Of a stretch of 64,000 nucleotides of DNA, positions 56,017-64,000 are shown piece by piece. The position numbers and the translations under genes are program-made. The notes under the pieces were generated by a model. That model had not been told where the DNA came from and ran no database searches. It worked only from the letters and a program-made list of their open reading frames with translations. Every line of letters starts with the position of its first letter. Position 1 is the first letter of the stretch. The stretch lies in the NCBI RefSeq assembly GCF_012926615.1, contig NZ_JABBNU010000009.1:124001-188000 (forward strand), in the 5' to 3' direction. This DNA is from Marinigracilibium pacificum. GTDB taxonomy: Bacteria; Bacteroidota; Bacteroidia; Cytophagales; Cyclobacteriaceae.

Positions 56017-57330
56017 ATGGCAAATATAGTTGCAATAGTAGGACGACCTAATGTAGGTAAGTCGACTCTTTTTAACAGGCTTATCGAAAAAAAACAAGCA
56101 ATAATGGATGACCAGCCGGGCGTAACCCGTGACCGTCATTATGGCTTTGGACACTGGACAGACAAATATTTCACTGTTATAGATACTGGTGGATATGTTA
56201 CAGGATCTGCTGACCAGTTTGAAGGCGAAATCAGAAAACAAGTAAAAGCAGCTATGGAAGAAGCTAGTGTTATTGTTTTCATGGTTGACAGTCACGTAGG
56301 AATGACTGACCTTGATATGGAGTTTGCAAATATTGTAAGGGAAACGAAGAAACCAGTAGTTGTGGTAGCTAATAAAGCTGACACCCTTGAATATCAATTG
56401 ATGGCTAATGAGTTTTATGCTCTTTCGCTATCTGATGAACTTTATCCTATCTCTGCAAATAGTGGATCAGGAACAGGAGACTTGCTTGATCATATCGTTT
56501 CTTTCTTTGAAGAGCAAGGAACTGAAAACCCACATGAAGGAATTCCTCGCATAGCTATACTTGGAAGACCTAATGCCGGTAAATCATCATTTCTGAATAC
56601 AATTACCGGAAATGAAAGAAGTATTGTCAATGAAGAAGCAGGAACGACCAGAGATGCTGTTGACACGCATTATAAAATGTTTGGACAGAATTTCATCCTG
56701 ACAGATACTGCCGGAATCAGAAAAAAATCAAGGGTTAAGGAAAATATTGAGTTTTACTCGGTAATGCGATCTATTCAGTCTTTGCAAGACAGTGATGTTT
56801 GTATTGTAATGGTTGATGCTACCCGAGGACTTGAGGCTCAAGACATAAGCATTATAAACCTTGCTGTAAAATATGGTAAAGGGGTGATGATTATGATCAA
56901 TAAATGGGATCTAATCGAAAATAAAGTAAGTAATACTGCAAAAGATTACAGCGACAGAATATATGAAAGAATCGGAGACAGAAGATATATCCCGATAATT
57001 TACACTTCAGTTTCTGAAAAACAGCGGATTTTCCAGGCAATGGAGCTTGCTGTCAAAATATTTGAGAACAAAAACAGGAGAATTCCTACATCTAAATTGA
57101 ACGATATTTTACTTCATGAGATAGAAAAAACTCCTCCTCCGGCAACAAAAGGGAAATACATTAAAATCAAATATATCACTCAATTGCCGTCTAAAACGCC
57201 TTCTATTGCGTTTTTCTGTAATTTACCACAATATATAAAAGCACCTTATCAGAGATTTTTGGAAAACAGAATTCGTGAAAATTTCGATTTCACTGGCGTG
57301 CCTTTAAAAATCTTTTTTAGGAAAAAATAA
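56017..57330 (+). CDS. der: GTPase Der (EngA)
   Basis: A 437-aa protein with two tandem GTPase domains: GRPNVGKSTL/DTGG/NKAD and GRPNAGKSSF/DTAGIRKKSR/NKWD, followed by a C-terminal KH-like domain. It works in 50S subunit maturation. Length is normal. Confidence 0.97.
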   Translation: MANIVAIVGRPNVGKSTLFNRLIEKKQAIMDDQPGVTRDRHYGFGHWTDKYFTVIDTGGYVTGSADQFEGEIRKQVKAAMEEASVIVFMVDSHVGMTDLDMEFANIVRETKKPVVVVANKADTLEYQLMANEFYALSLSDELYPISANSGSGTGDLLDHIVSFFEEQGTENPHEGIPRIAILGRPNAGKSSFLNTITGNERSIVNEEAGTTRDAVDTHYKMFGQNFILTDTAGIRKKSRVKENIEFYSVMRSIQSLQDSDVCIVMVDATRGLEAQDISIINLAVKYGKGVMIMINKWDLIENKVSNTAKDYSDRIYERIGDRRYIPIIYTSVSEKQRIFQAMELAVKIFENKNRRIPTSKLNDILLHEIEKTPPPATKGKYIKIKYITQLPSKTPSIAFFCNLPQYIKAPYQRFLENRIRENFDFTGVPLKIFFRKK

Positions 57331-57339
57331 TTTTATCGT

Positions 57340-57347
57340 TATCTTTG
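57340..57347 (+). promoter_or_regulatory. -7 box upstream of the small lipoprotein gene
   Basis: TATCTTTG, exact TAnnTTTG match, 10 bases after the der stop and 45 bases before the lipoprotein ATG. Confidence 0.55.
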
Positions 57348-57392
57348 TTGCCATCAATATATTTTTGTTCAATTACCAAATTTATTTGCACG

Positions 57393-57650
57393 ATGAAAAA
57401 ATTATTTGCCTTATTAATGGTAGCAGGATTTATGACTGCTATGGTATCTTGTGGTGGTAACGCATCTTCTGAAGGTGAAGAAGCTGCTACTGAAGTAACA
57501 ACTGAAGAAACTGCAATCGAAGAAGCAGTTGAAGAAGTTGAAGAAGCTACTGAAGAAGTTTCAGAAGAAGCTGAAGAAGCTACTGAAGAAGCTACTGAAG
57601 AAGTAGAAGAAGCTACTGAGGAAGTTGAAGAAGAAGCATCTGCTGAGTAA
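57393..57650 (+). CDS. Small Glu/Ala/Thr-rich lipoprotein
   Basis: I place the start at 57393 (MKKLFALLMVAGFMTAMVSC), 85 aa; the upstream in-frame ATG at 57345 lies within the promoter. A clear lipobox AMVSC is followed by a short glycine/serine linker and then a strongly acidic repetitive tail made of EEV, EEAT and EEVS units. The tail has no recognised fold and may be a charged helix on the cell surface or in the periplasm. The repeats also show as GAAGCTACTGAAGAA-like units in DNA and could vary by slippage. A terminator follows. Confidence 0.8.
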   Translation: MKKLFALLMVAGFMTAMVSCGGNASSEGEEAATEVTTEETAIEEAVEEVEEATEEVSEEAEEATEEATEEVEEATEEVEEEASAE

Positions 57651-57674
57651 TCTTCTCAACTCTATAAAACTTAA

Positions 57675-57706
57675 AAGAGTCTTGATCTAATCAAGGCTCT
57701 TTTTTT
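57675..57706 (+). terminator. Terminator after the small lipoprotein gene
   Basis: AAGAGTCTTGAT pairs with ATCAAGGCTCTT with one G-T wobble, followed by a T-run at 57700-57707. The T-run runs into the next promoter box. Confidence 0.85.
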
Positions 57707-57714
57707 TATCTTTG
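57707..57714 (+). promoter_or_regulatory. -7 box of SprT-like gene, giving a very short leader
   Basis: TATCTTTG, exact TAnnTTTG match, ends 6 bases before the ATG at 57721. Transcription would start at or next to the start codon, so the mRNA could be leaderless. Confidence 0.6.
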
Positions 57715-57720
57715 CCCGGT

Positions 57721-58356
57721 ATGCTTGAATCTCTAAAAAAGAAATATGCCTCCGGAAGAAACACTTTCCAGAAGTATCTTCCTGAAGAAGCTGTCGAATA
57801 TTGCTTTGAGCTTTGGCTTACTTATTCTTTCAGGTTTAAAATCACTAAAGACCGCCAGAGCAAGCTGGGTGATTACCGATATGACCCAACAACTAAAATC
57901 CATTCGGTAACAGTAAATCACAACCTGAACAAATACCAGTTTCTTATCACCTATATTCATGAAGTGGCACACCTTGCCGTTCACAAAAAATATGGAAACA
58001 GGGTTTCTCCACATGGCAACACCTGGAAAAATCAATTTAAGGAACTATTTCTTCCTGTTTTAAATGACAAGGTTTTCCCGGATGACATATTAAGAGTTCT
58101 GGCAAGGCACATGAAGAACCCTAAGGCTTCAACACATGCTGACCCAAACCTTTCAATTGCTTTAGCAGCTTATGATGATAATCATTCTGAAATAACCTTT
58201 CTCGACGCAGTACCCGAAGGCGAGTTATTCAATTTTAGAAATAAGAAATACAAGAAATTAGAAACCAGAAGAACAAGAGTTATTTGCCTGGAAGTATCTA
58301 GTGGAAAAAAATACCTGATAAATAAAGTTGCAAGAGTAACCACAGAGCAGGATTAA
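57721..58356 (+). CDS. SprT-like zinc metalloprotease domain protein
   Basis: A 211-aa protein (start MLESLKKKYASG; a TTG three codons earlier lies in the promoter). The metal motif HEVAHLAVH (HExxH) is at about residues 83-91, with further conserved HGNTWKNQFKELF. SprT-like domains act in proteolysis of DNA-protein crosslinks or related tasks; the bacterial role is not established. Its stop is directly next to the stop of the opposite-strand gene. Confidence 0.87.
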   Translation: MLESLKKKYASGRNTFQKYLPEEAVEYCFELWLTYSFRFKITKDRQSKLGDYRYDPTTKIHSVTVNHNLNKYQFLITYIHEVAHLAVHKKYGNRVSPHGNTWKNQFKELFLPVLNDKVFPDDILRVLARHMKNPKASTHADPNLSIALAAYDDNHSEITFLDAVPEGELFNFRNKKYKKLETRRTRVICLEVSSGKKYLINKVARVTTEQD

Positions 58357-58926
58357 TTATAATCCCAATCTCTTCGAAAACTCCATTGAAATCCGATCAA
58401 TGAGCATCATTGGCTTGAAGGTTCGCCAGTTAATTAGTTCCAACGAACCACCAAAGTCAATATAAGAATCCACACCATATATTTTCCATTCCTGGTAAAC
58501 ATGCTTATGAAAACCAACTGCGCAAATCCATCCATCTTCAACATCTTCATACCATTCTTCATAGTAGCTATCATCATCACCATGAAAATTGAAGACATTT
58601 TCACCGATTAATAAAAACTTATTGATTCCTTCATTAATCATAGGGTCAATCACATTGCGCTTCAAATGCATCGAATCATTTGTAATAGCATCATTCCACT
58701 CCCCGATAAATTCAATAATACAGGAGCTTCTCTCGTAATCAACATAAAGAATTTTTAAATAAAGGGTGTCACTACCAATAAAATCCCAGGCGGGATCTAT
58801 ATAATATCCATAAATATTATCAGTATATAATTCGAAATTATATTCCTTTCCATAAAATGGAGACCTGTCATCATCCTCGGACCTATAATATTTTAGCCAT
58901 TTCTCATATGGAATGAGATCGTGCAT
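58357..58926 (-). CDS. Conserved hypothetical protein
   Basis: A 189-aa soluble acidic protein I cannot assign. It starts MHDLIPYEKWLKYYRSEDDD, has no signal peptide or membrane helix, and is rich in Asp, Glu, Tyr and Trp. It lies 3 bases after murQ and is therefore probably cotranscribed with the cell-wall recycling genes. Its stop abuts the stop of the convergent SprT-like gene. Confidence 0.75.
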   Translation of the reverse strand: MHDLIPYEKWLKYYRSEDDDRSPFYGKEYNFELYTDNIYGYYIDPAWDFIGSDTLYLKILYVDYERSSCIIEFIGEWNDAITNDSMHLKRNVIDPMINEGINKFLLIGENVFNFHGDDDSYYEEWYEDVEDGWICAVGFHKHVYQEWKIYGVDSYIDFGGSLELINWRTFKPMMLIDRISMEFSKRLGL

Positions 58927-58929
58927 TTC

Positions 58930-59760
58930 TTACCTCTTATAATGTTCGATAACTTTACGTACAGAACCATAACTGGAAAGCAATTCTTGCGCTTCCTGAC
59001 GAGATATATTTAAGGAGTTCATCAGCATTCTGCATCCTCTGTCTACAAGCTTCTCATTACTAAGTTGCATATCAACCATTTTATTACCCTTTACGCGCCC
59101 AAGGCTAATCATTACACCTGTTGAAATCATGTTCAGGATCAGCTTTTGAGCTGTCCCGGCTTTCATTCGGGTACTTCCTGTTACAAACTCAGGGCCTACT
59201 ACAGCTTCAATAGGCACTTCAGCTGCTTCTGCTAAAGGACTTCCATCATTACAGGTAATACAAGCAGTAAACAACCCGTTTTCTCTTGCATTTTTAACTC
59301 CACCTATAACATACGGGGTTGTCCCTGACGCTGCAATACCTATCACAGTATCATTTTTATTTATATCAAATTTGGATAAATCTTTCCAAGCCTGCTCAGC
59401 ATCATCCTCCGCAAACTCAACAGCCTTTCTGATTGCACTATCTCCACCTGCTATGATACCAATTACTATATCATGAGGCACTCCAAATGTAGGAGGACAC
59501 TCTGAGGCATCTACGATACCCAGCCTTCCACTGGTGCCAGCACCAATATAAAACAGACGACCACCCTCTTTCATTCGCTCTGAAACAGCCTTAACAACTC
59601 TCTCAATTTGAGGTATACATCCTTCAACAACCTTCGGAACTTTCTTATCTTCCTCATTAATAGCCTTCAGTAATTCAGCTACTGGCATGTTCTCAAGATT
59701 GTCGTATAATGAATCAGCTTCTGTGGTTCTGTCTTTCATATTATTTAGAAGTACTTTCAA
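58930..59760 (-). CDS. murQ: N-acetylmuramic acid 6-phosphate etherase
   Basis: A 276-aa SIS-domain enzyme that cleaves the lactyl ether of MurNAc-6-phosphate to give GlcNAc-6-phosphate. The active-site region TSGRLGIVDASECPPTFG is intact, with the SIS motif GIAASGTTPYV and TGSTRMKAGTAQKL. It overlaps the kinase gene by 20 bases. Length is slightly below that of E. coli MurQ. Confidence 0.95.
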   Translation of the reverse strand: MKVLLNNMKDRTTEADSLYDNLENMPVAELLKAINEEDKKVPKVVEGCIPQIERVVKAVSERMKEGGRLFYIGAGTSGRLGIVDASECPPTFGVPHDIVIGIIAGGDSAIRKAVEFAEDDAEQAWKDLSKFDINKNDTVIGIAASGTTPYVIGGVKNARENGLFTACITCNDGSPLAEAAEVPIEAVVGPEFVTGSTRMKAGTAQKLILNMISTGVMISLGRVKGNKMVDMQLSNEKLVDRGCRMLMNSLNISRQEAQELLSSYGSVRKVIEHYKR

Positions 59761-60595
59761 TCAATTGTTGGTGATATAGGGTCAGTCCGGCAATAGGAGT
59801 TTCTGAAATATTACGGACGGTAACTCCTTCGTCATTAGCAACCTGCCTAAGTAAATTACTAAAATAAAACGCTACGCCACCGGTAAAATGTATAGGAACT
59901 TCATTGATCTTATCTCCGAAGTTTTCTTTTATCTGTTTGATGAATATTGAAAACCGATCATAGATTAACCTGGCCATCCATGGTTTATTCATATGCTGCA
60001 TCATAAATCTGGTAAAACTTCCCAGATATTTCTGCTTGTTTTCGGCTGCATACAAAGCGCCAAGAACTTCATCGGGAGATCCAAAGCGCTTGTCAAAAAA
60101 ACCTGCAAGATCTTTCGGCATTTTATTTTCAAGCCTTGCCTTTAGCAATACTTTACCCAGATCTGCACCGCTGCCTTCATCTCCCAGCAAATAACCTAAT
60201 GAAGGTGATACTTTTACTATTTTCTCTCCATCAAAATATACAGCAGATGCCCCTGTACCCAAAATACATGAAATACCTGCAGCATTACCACACGAACTTT
60301 GAGCAGCAGCCATTACGTCTCCATAAACATGAATCGTTGCTTCTGGCCAGACTGCAATTAGCAAAGCTTTAACTTTTTCTGCCGGTTCGGTCCGGTGACA
60401 CCCTGCTCCATAGAAATATATCTTGTCGGGTTTTTCTTCAGCAAAATCTTTGACTTGCTGAAAAACAGCTTCAAAATCACTTTTTGATGATTGATGCGCT
60501 TGCAGGCCTTGAGTATGCAATTGGTTGAAATTACCTTTTGAATTTATAAATCTCCAGTCTGCTCCGGTACCACCCGAATCTACAATATAGATCAT
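59741..60595 (-). CDS. BadF/BadG/BcrA-type kinase, probable amino-sugar kinase
   Basis: A 284-aa ASKHA-fold kinase with phosphate-1 DSGGTGADWRF, phosphate-2 LGTGASAVYFDGE and GDEGSGADLGKVLL. The link to murQ suggests phosphorylation of GlcNAc or MurNAc during wall recycling; it resembles the short GlcNAc-kinase-like form of the family. No substrate is proven. Start overlaps the next gene by 4 bases. Confidence 0.87.
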   Translation of the reverse strand: MIYIVDSGGTGADWRFINSKGNFNQLHTQGLQAHQSSKSDFEAVFQQVKDFAEEKPDKIYFYGAGCHRTEPAEKVKALLIAVWPEATIHVYGDVMAAAQSSCGNAAGISCILGTGASAVYFDGEKIVKVSPSLGYLLGDEGSGADLGKVLLKARLENKMPKDLAGFFDKRFGSPDEVLGALYAAENKQKYLGSFTRFMMQHMNKPWMARLIYDRFSIFIKQIKENFGDKINEVPIHFTGGVAFYFSNLLRQVANDEGVTVRNISETPIAGLTLYHQQLIESTSK

Positions 60596-60822
60596 GATTT
60601 GACTTTTCCTATTTTGCTAAACTTCTCGAAGACTTTTTCTGTATGAGGAGCATCCGATAATTCCTCGGTCAGGTCCTGACCTGCCCAATGCTCATAATGC
60701 TTACCATTCTTCCACAGCCTTGACGACGTCACATCATAAATATCTCCATTGAAGGCAACATAAACTTCTTCCTTATCCTGACCATTATACAGGGCAAGCT
60801 GACTTCTGGTTAGTTCCTTCAA
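60592..60822 (-). CDS. Cytochrome b5-like heme/steroid-binding domain protein
   Basis: A 76-aa single-domain protein: LTRSQLALYNGQDKEEVYVA, FNGDIYDVTSSRLWKNGKHY, EHWAGQDLTEELSDAPH. This matches the cytochrome b5-like (MAPR-type) fold without the HPGG loop. His residues in HYEHWAG and APHTEK could bind heme. It sits between ispH (4-base overlap) and the kinase (4-base overlap), so it is cotranscribed with both. Confidence 0.85.
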   Translation of the reverse strand: MKELTRSQLALYNGQDKEEVYVAFNGDIYDVTSSRLWKNGKHYEHWAGQDLTEELSDAPHTEKVFEKFSKIGKVKS

Positions 60823-62060
60823 ACTGAATACTTTTCAATTACTGAATCAATTACCTCATCAATAGCTGACGAACTTTCATAGAATCCAACTACCTTCCTA
60901 ATGATATCATCAACCATTGCGTCAGGACAACTGGCACCACTGGTTATTAATATTTTTACAGGCTCATCAGTCTTAGAAGGAAGGAAATCTTCAGTGACTC
61001 TTTCTTCTTTTTTCAAATGAAGGTAATGTGATATTAATTTTTCTGACAAGATTTTGTCTGCATCTGAAATATGATAGGTAGGCAGTTCTTCTTCACAAAG
61101 ATCAACAAGGTGTGAGGTATTACTAGAGTTATACCCACCCACAACAATAGCCAGGTCAGCTTCAATTTCAAGCATTCCTCTTACAGCTCCTTGATTATCA
61201 GAAGTAGCATAACACAGCGTATCACGTGTATTTGCAAAATGATTTGAAATATTCTCCTCACCTACTCTTGAAAGCATTACTTCCCTTAGGTAATCAGTAA
61301 TTTCCTGAGTATCCTCCGCCAGCATTGTAGTCTGGTTTACAACCCCAATCCTGTCAAAATGAATTTCTGGGTCAAACCCTTCACTATATCTGTCGGCAAA
61401 TTCCTCAAAAAACTCTTCCCTTGTTTTTTCTTTTAATATATAAGGTTTAAGCTTTTTAGCTTCTTCAATATTTTGAACTACCAGTGCCGGCGCTGTCTCT
61501 TTTGCATGAGAAAAAGTTGCCCTGGTCTCTTCGTGATAACTTTTCCCATGAATCACCACAGTATAATCATCATCACCTAAGCTTCCGGCTCGCTTCCATA
61601 CTTTAACAACAAAAGGACAAGTAGTATCAAATCGCTTTACATCAATATTTTTATCTTTCAGGATATCTTCTATCTCGACTGTTGTTCCAAATGCAGGAAT
61701 CACTACAATATCATCTCCTCCAATTTCATCCCATGATACAAACTGGTTGCCTTTGGTGTCCATTATAAAACGCACACCCATCTCATGAAGGTCCTGATTA
61801 ACCTTTGGATTGTGAATCATTTCACTTAGCAGGAAAATTCTTTTACCCTGATTTTCATTAACGGTCTTATAAATGATCTCGATTGCATTTTCAACACCAT
61901 AACAAAAGCCAAAATGTCTGGCTACATAAATCTTGACAGGACCAAAATCTAGTTCTGTAGGTGTAAAATCTTTCTTGGTTCGGTCATTTACCTTTCTTTG
62001 TTCTTTAATCCTGGAAATTATCGGACTTCGGTAAAAGCTCGGTATATCAAAACTTTTCAT
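60819..62060 (-). CDS. ispH: 4-hydroxy-3-methylbut-2-enyl diphosphate reductase, long form
   Basis: This 413-aa iron-sulfur enzyme makes isopentenyl and dimethylallyl diphosphate in the MEP pathway. The three cluster cysteines are in HFGFCYGVENA (about 53), FDTTCPFVVKVW (about 147) and TSGASCPDAMVDD (about 374). It is about 100 residues longer than E. coli IspH, matching the long class seen in Bacteroidota, cyanobacteria and plants. It probably needs reduced ferredoxin or flavodoxin; the adjacent cytochrome b5-like gene could be an electron donor, which is speculation. Confidence 0.95.
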   Translation of the reverse strand: MKSFDIPSFYRSPIISRIKEQRKVNDRTKKDFTPTELDFGPVKIYVARHFGFCYGVENAIEIIYKTVNENQGKRIFLLSEMIHNPKVNQDLHEMGVRFIMDTKGNQFVSWDEIGGDDIVVIPAFGTTVEIEDILKDKNIDVKRFDTTCPFVVKVWKRAGSLGDDDYTVVIHGKSYHEETRATFSHAKETAPALVVQNIEEAKKLKPYILKEKTREEFFEEFADRYSEGFDPEIHFDRIGVVNQTTMLAEDTQEITDYLREVMLSRVGEENISNHFANTRDTLCYATSDNQGAVRGMLEIEADLAIVVGGYNSSNTSHLVDLCEEELPTYHISDADKILSEKLISHYLHLKKEERVTEDFLPSKTDEPVKILITSGASCPDAMVDDIIRKVVGFYESSSAIDEVIDSVIEKYSV

Positions 62061-62104
62061 ACGTAATAGCTAAACGAGATTATGACTCTAAAGTTAAATT
62101 CAAC

Positions 62105-63250
62105 TTAAAATTGTCGAAGATATTTTTTCAAATGATCTACAATTTTAGGACTTTCTTTTTGAATACTATATAAAATTCCACTTTTATAGGCATTAAACCC
62201 TAAAAAATACATCCCCGGATATCTATCACCAGGAATTGCAGTATACGGATGCCCGTATTGATTTAAAAGTTTATCTCCACCTTCAATAAATTCTTCTATG
62301 GCAGATCTGAATCCTGTTGCATAGATAATTGCATCTATATCTATCATACTTTCATCATCAAACCAGGCCCAATGTTCTCTCACCTTGGTAAGTGCCGGCT
62401 TTACCTCAATCTTCCCTTCCCTTATGTAATCCATCGTCCCTTGATCAATCACCGGAGTTTTACCTTTTTTTCTAAGCATCTTTCCAGGTGGTTCTTTCTC
62501 CAGGGAAAGGCCATAATTGCCCATATCATTATATAAAGACTTCTTGATTAGATTCCCAATAAAATCAACTATAAATGGAGGAAGATATTTATTTAAAACA
62601 ATACTTGTATGCTGGGTAGGGCGTCCTCTGAATTCTAATGGGACAACATTAACAGGACTTCGTACCGATAGATAAGTTGTAGCATCATGATCAGATAAAT
62701 CCATTGCAATTTCTGCACCTGTGTTACCCATTCCGACAACCATCACATTCTGACCTCGAAACATTTCTCCATTATGATAGCTACTGCTATGTATTTGGGT
62801 GCCTTTAAACACATCAAATCCATCAGGCTTAGGGCAAATAGGTTTTCGATTAAACCCTGTACAAACAATAACGGATTTAGAAATCCATACCTTTCCAGAA
62901 TTTGACTCAGTAACAAATAAATCGTCTTCTGATCGAACCACACGGATTACCTCCTGTCCAAACTCAGGTTTAATCCCATACCGAGTAGCATAAATATCAA
63001 GATAATCTGAAAAATCCTCTCTAGGGACATAATCAGGATAAGCCTCAGGAAATGGTAATCCAGGTAAATGTGAATATTTTTTTGATGTGTGAAGGCGCAA
63101 CCGATCATAATGATTCTTCCAACTGCTTCCAACTGACTGATTCTTTTCAATCATAACAAATGGAATTCCTGCTTGTTTAAGCAATGAGCCAACTGCAAGA
63201 CCTGCCGGCCCTGCTCCAATAATCAAAACTTCGGTTTCAGTCACAAACAC
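62105..63250 (-). CDS. Flavin-containing monooxygenase-like (CzcO/YUCCA-type)
   Basis: A 381-aa enzyme with two Rossmann motifs: LIIGAGPAGLAVGSLLKQ for FAD and VMVVGMGNTGAEIA for NADPH, and the FMO-like fingerprint FKGTQIHSSSYHNG. The C-terminal ATGFRSAIEEFIEGG is typical. The oxidised substrate is unknown. It overlaps the TPR gene by 10 bases. Confidence 0.88.
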   Translation of the reverse strand: MFVTETEVLIIGAGPAGLAVGSLLKQAGIPFVMIEKNQSVGSSWKNHYDRLRLHTSKKYSHLPGLPFPEAYPDYVPREDFSDYLDIYATRYGIKPEFGQEVIRVVRSEDDLFVTESNSGKVWISKSVIVCTGFNRKPICPKPDGFDVFKGTQIHSSSYHNGEMFRGQNVMVVGMGNTGAEIAMDLSDHDATTYLSVRSPVNVVPLEFRGRPTQHTSIVLNKYLPPFIVDFIGNLIKKSLYNDMGNYGLSLEKEPPGKMLRKKGKTPVIDQGTMDYIREGKIEVKPALTKVREHWAWFDDESMIDIDAIIYATGFRSAIEEFIEGGDKLLNQYGHPYTAIPGDRYPGMYFLGFNAYKSGILYSIQKESPKIVDHLKKYLRQF

Positions 63251-64000
63251 ATGTTTTTATATACTTCATAGGCTTCCTGGCTACCCAATGTCGCTGCTTT
63301 TTGAAAATCTCTGCAAGCAGCAGTAGGGTTTTCTTGTTCCAGATAACAATAACCTCTATAAAGATATCCATAGGGGCTTAGGTTGCGAATATAAATCAAC
63401 CAGCTAAAAACTTTCCGGGCACGAGTATAATATTCTTTTTGAAATAATAAAGCACCATAATTCAAATACACTTCTGCATGAAGATCAGGTACATTTCTTG
63501 GAGGAATCAGTACGAACCAGGCTTTACCATATATTTGCTCATAACTTTTCTCGATGCGATTTCTGGCTAATCGAAAATAGAATAGAGCCTTTGTAGTATC
63601 CTTAACATCCTCAAGGTATACTTTACCTGTTTTATATGCAACTGTAACTCCATCTGTATCAGCATTAGCCACTCTTTCAAGGGCCGCAATAAGGTCTTCA
63701 CGATCTCCAACTGCCTGCATACAGGTTATCATGTTATTACCTATTCTAATCAGGAATAACCCACCCTGATTTAAATACATTGTATATAACTGATAGGCCT
63801 TTGAATAGTTTTGCTCTTCGAAATGAAAATCTGCTCGCTGTGCAAGATATTTTAAAGCCTCTGTCCTTCTCCATTCCCAATTTATTGATAATCTGTCTTT
63901 TTCGGGAACTGAAGAAAAAGCAGTAAAAAGTGCTGTATATGACTCAGGAGAATCATACTTCATTGCTGTATCCATTGCCATGACAATGGGTTCAAGTTTC
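63241..64000 (-). CDS. TPR-repeat protein (partial)
   Basis: At least 246 residues of a helical protein with several TPR-like units (ALKYLAQRADFHFEEQNYSK, AYQLYTMYLNQGG, YLNYGALLFQKEYYTRARKV, SPYGYLYRGYCYLEQENPTA). The frame stays open beyond the ATG at 63981 to the right edge (codons for KLEPIV precede it), so the true start probably lies outside the window. No catalytic domain is visible. It is coupled to the monooxygenase gene. Confidence 0.75.
   Translation of the reverse strand, partial: KLEPIVMAMDTAMKYDSPESYTALFTAFSSVPEKDRLSINWEWRRTEALKYLAQRADFHFEEQNYSKAYQLYTMYLNQGGLFLIRIGNNMITCMQAVGDREDLIAALERVANADTDGVTVAYKTGKVYLEDVKDTTKALFYFRLARNRIEKSYEQIYGKAWFVLIPPRNVPDLHAEVYLNYGALLFQKEYYTRARKVFSWLIYIRNLSPYGYLYRGYCYLEQENPTAACRDFQKAATLGSQEAYEVYKNMCL

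Noticed and set aside
57345-57392. Upstream ATG (57345) as start of the acidic lipoprotein
   Set aside because: It overlaps the promoter box and would displace the signal peptide; the ATG at 57393 gives a standard lipoprotein.

Overview
The window comes from a Bacteroidota chromosome, most likely a marine Cytophagales relative of Fulvivirga, Marivirga or Roseivirga. The evidence is low GC content, a SusC/SusD pair, a hybrid two-component regulator, an extracellular contractile injection system with a DUF5908 protein, and several TAnnTTTG promoter boxes. The exact genus cannot be read from the sequence.

Positions 1-21160 (minus strand) hold one long, tightly packed operon for an extracellular contractile injection system (eCIS, of the Afp/PVC/AlgoCIS type). 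In transcription order it encodes a DUF4255 terminator/cap protein, an unrecognised 377-aa protein (possible cap adaptor), two sheath proteins, two tube proteins, a 54-aa DUF5908 protein, a LysM hub protein, a VgrG-like spike, a PAAR tip, a gp25-like wedge, a gpJ-like wedge, a very large Pvc12-like wedge, and a giant protein that runs off the left edge. That last protein has a strongly hydrophobic segment and three beta-sandwich repeats. The AAA+ ATPase, tape measure, fibre and toxins are not in the window and may lie further left. A PAS-LuxR regulator (21313-22062) lies just upstream.

Positions 22372-53749 form a pectin locus. A minus-strand operon kdgK-kdgA-uxaC-dctP-dctQ-dctM-uxaB-uxaA (31517 to 22622) imports uronates by a TRAP transporter and converts galacturonate to KDG and then to pyruvate plus glyceraldehyde 3-phosphate. 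It is divergent from a LacI-family regulator and a hybrid two-component sensor. Next come a DUF4861 lipoprotein, a GH105 hydrolase, SusD and SusC. A second large operon, kduI-kduD-PL1/CE8-GH28-CE12-CE12-CE8-esterase (53671 to 44591), de-esterifies and cuts pectin and handles the unsaturated products. A near-identical palindromic site with the core CGTTAACG lies at the head of both operons, so one LacI-type repressor may control both arms.

Positions 53750-55007 are mostly non-coding: a small membrane protein, duplicated terminators, a family of short hairpins, a tRNA relic, and an intact initiator tRNA(Met).

Positions 55089-64000 hold housekeeping genes: era, der, a Glu/Ala/Thr-rich lipoprotein, a SprT-like metalloprotease, a conserved unknown, murQ with a BadF-type kinase, a cytochrome b5-like protein, a long-form ispH, a flavin monooxygenase and a TPR protein cut by the right edge.
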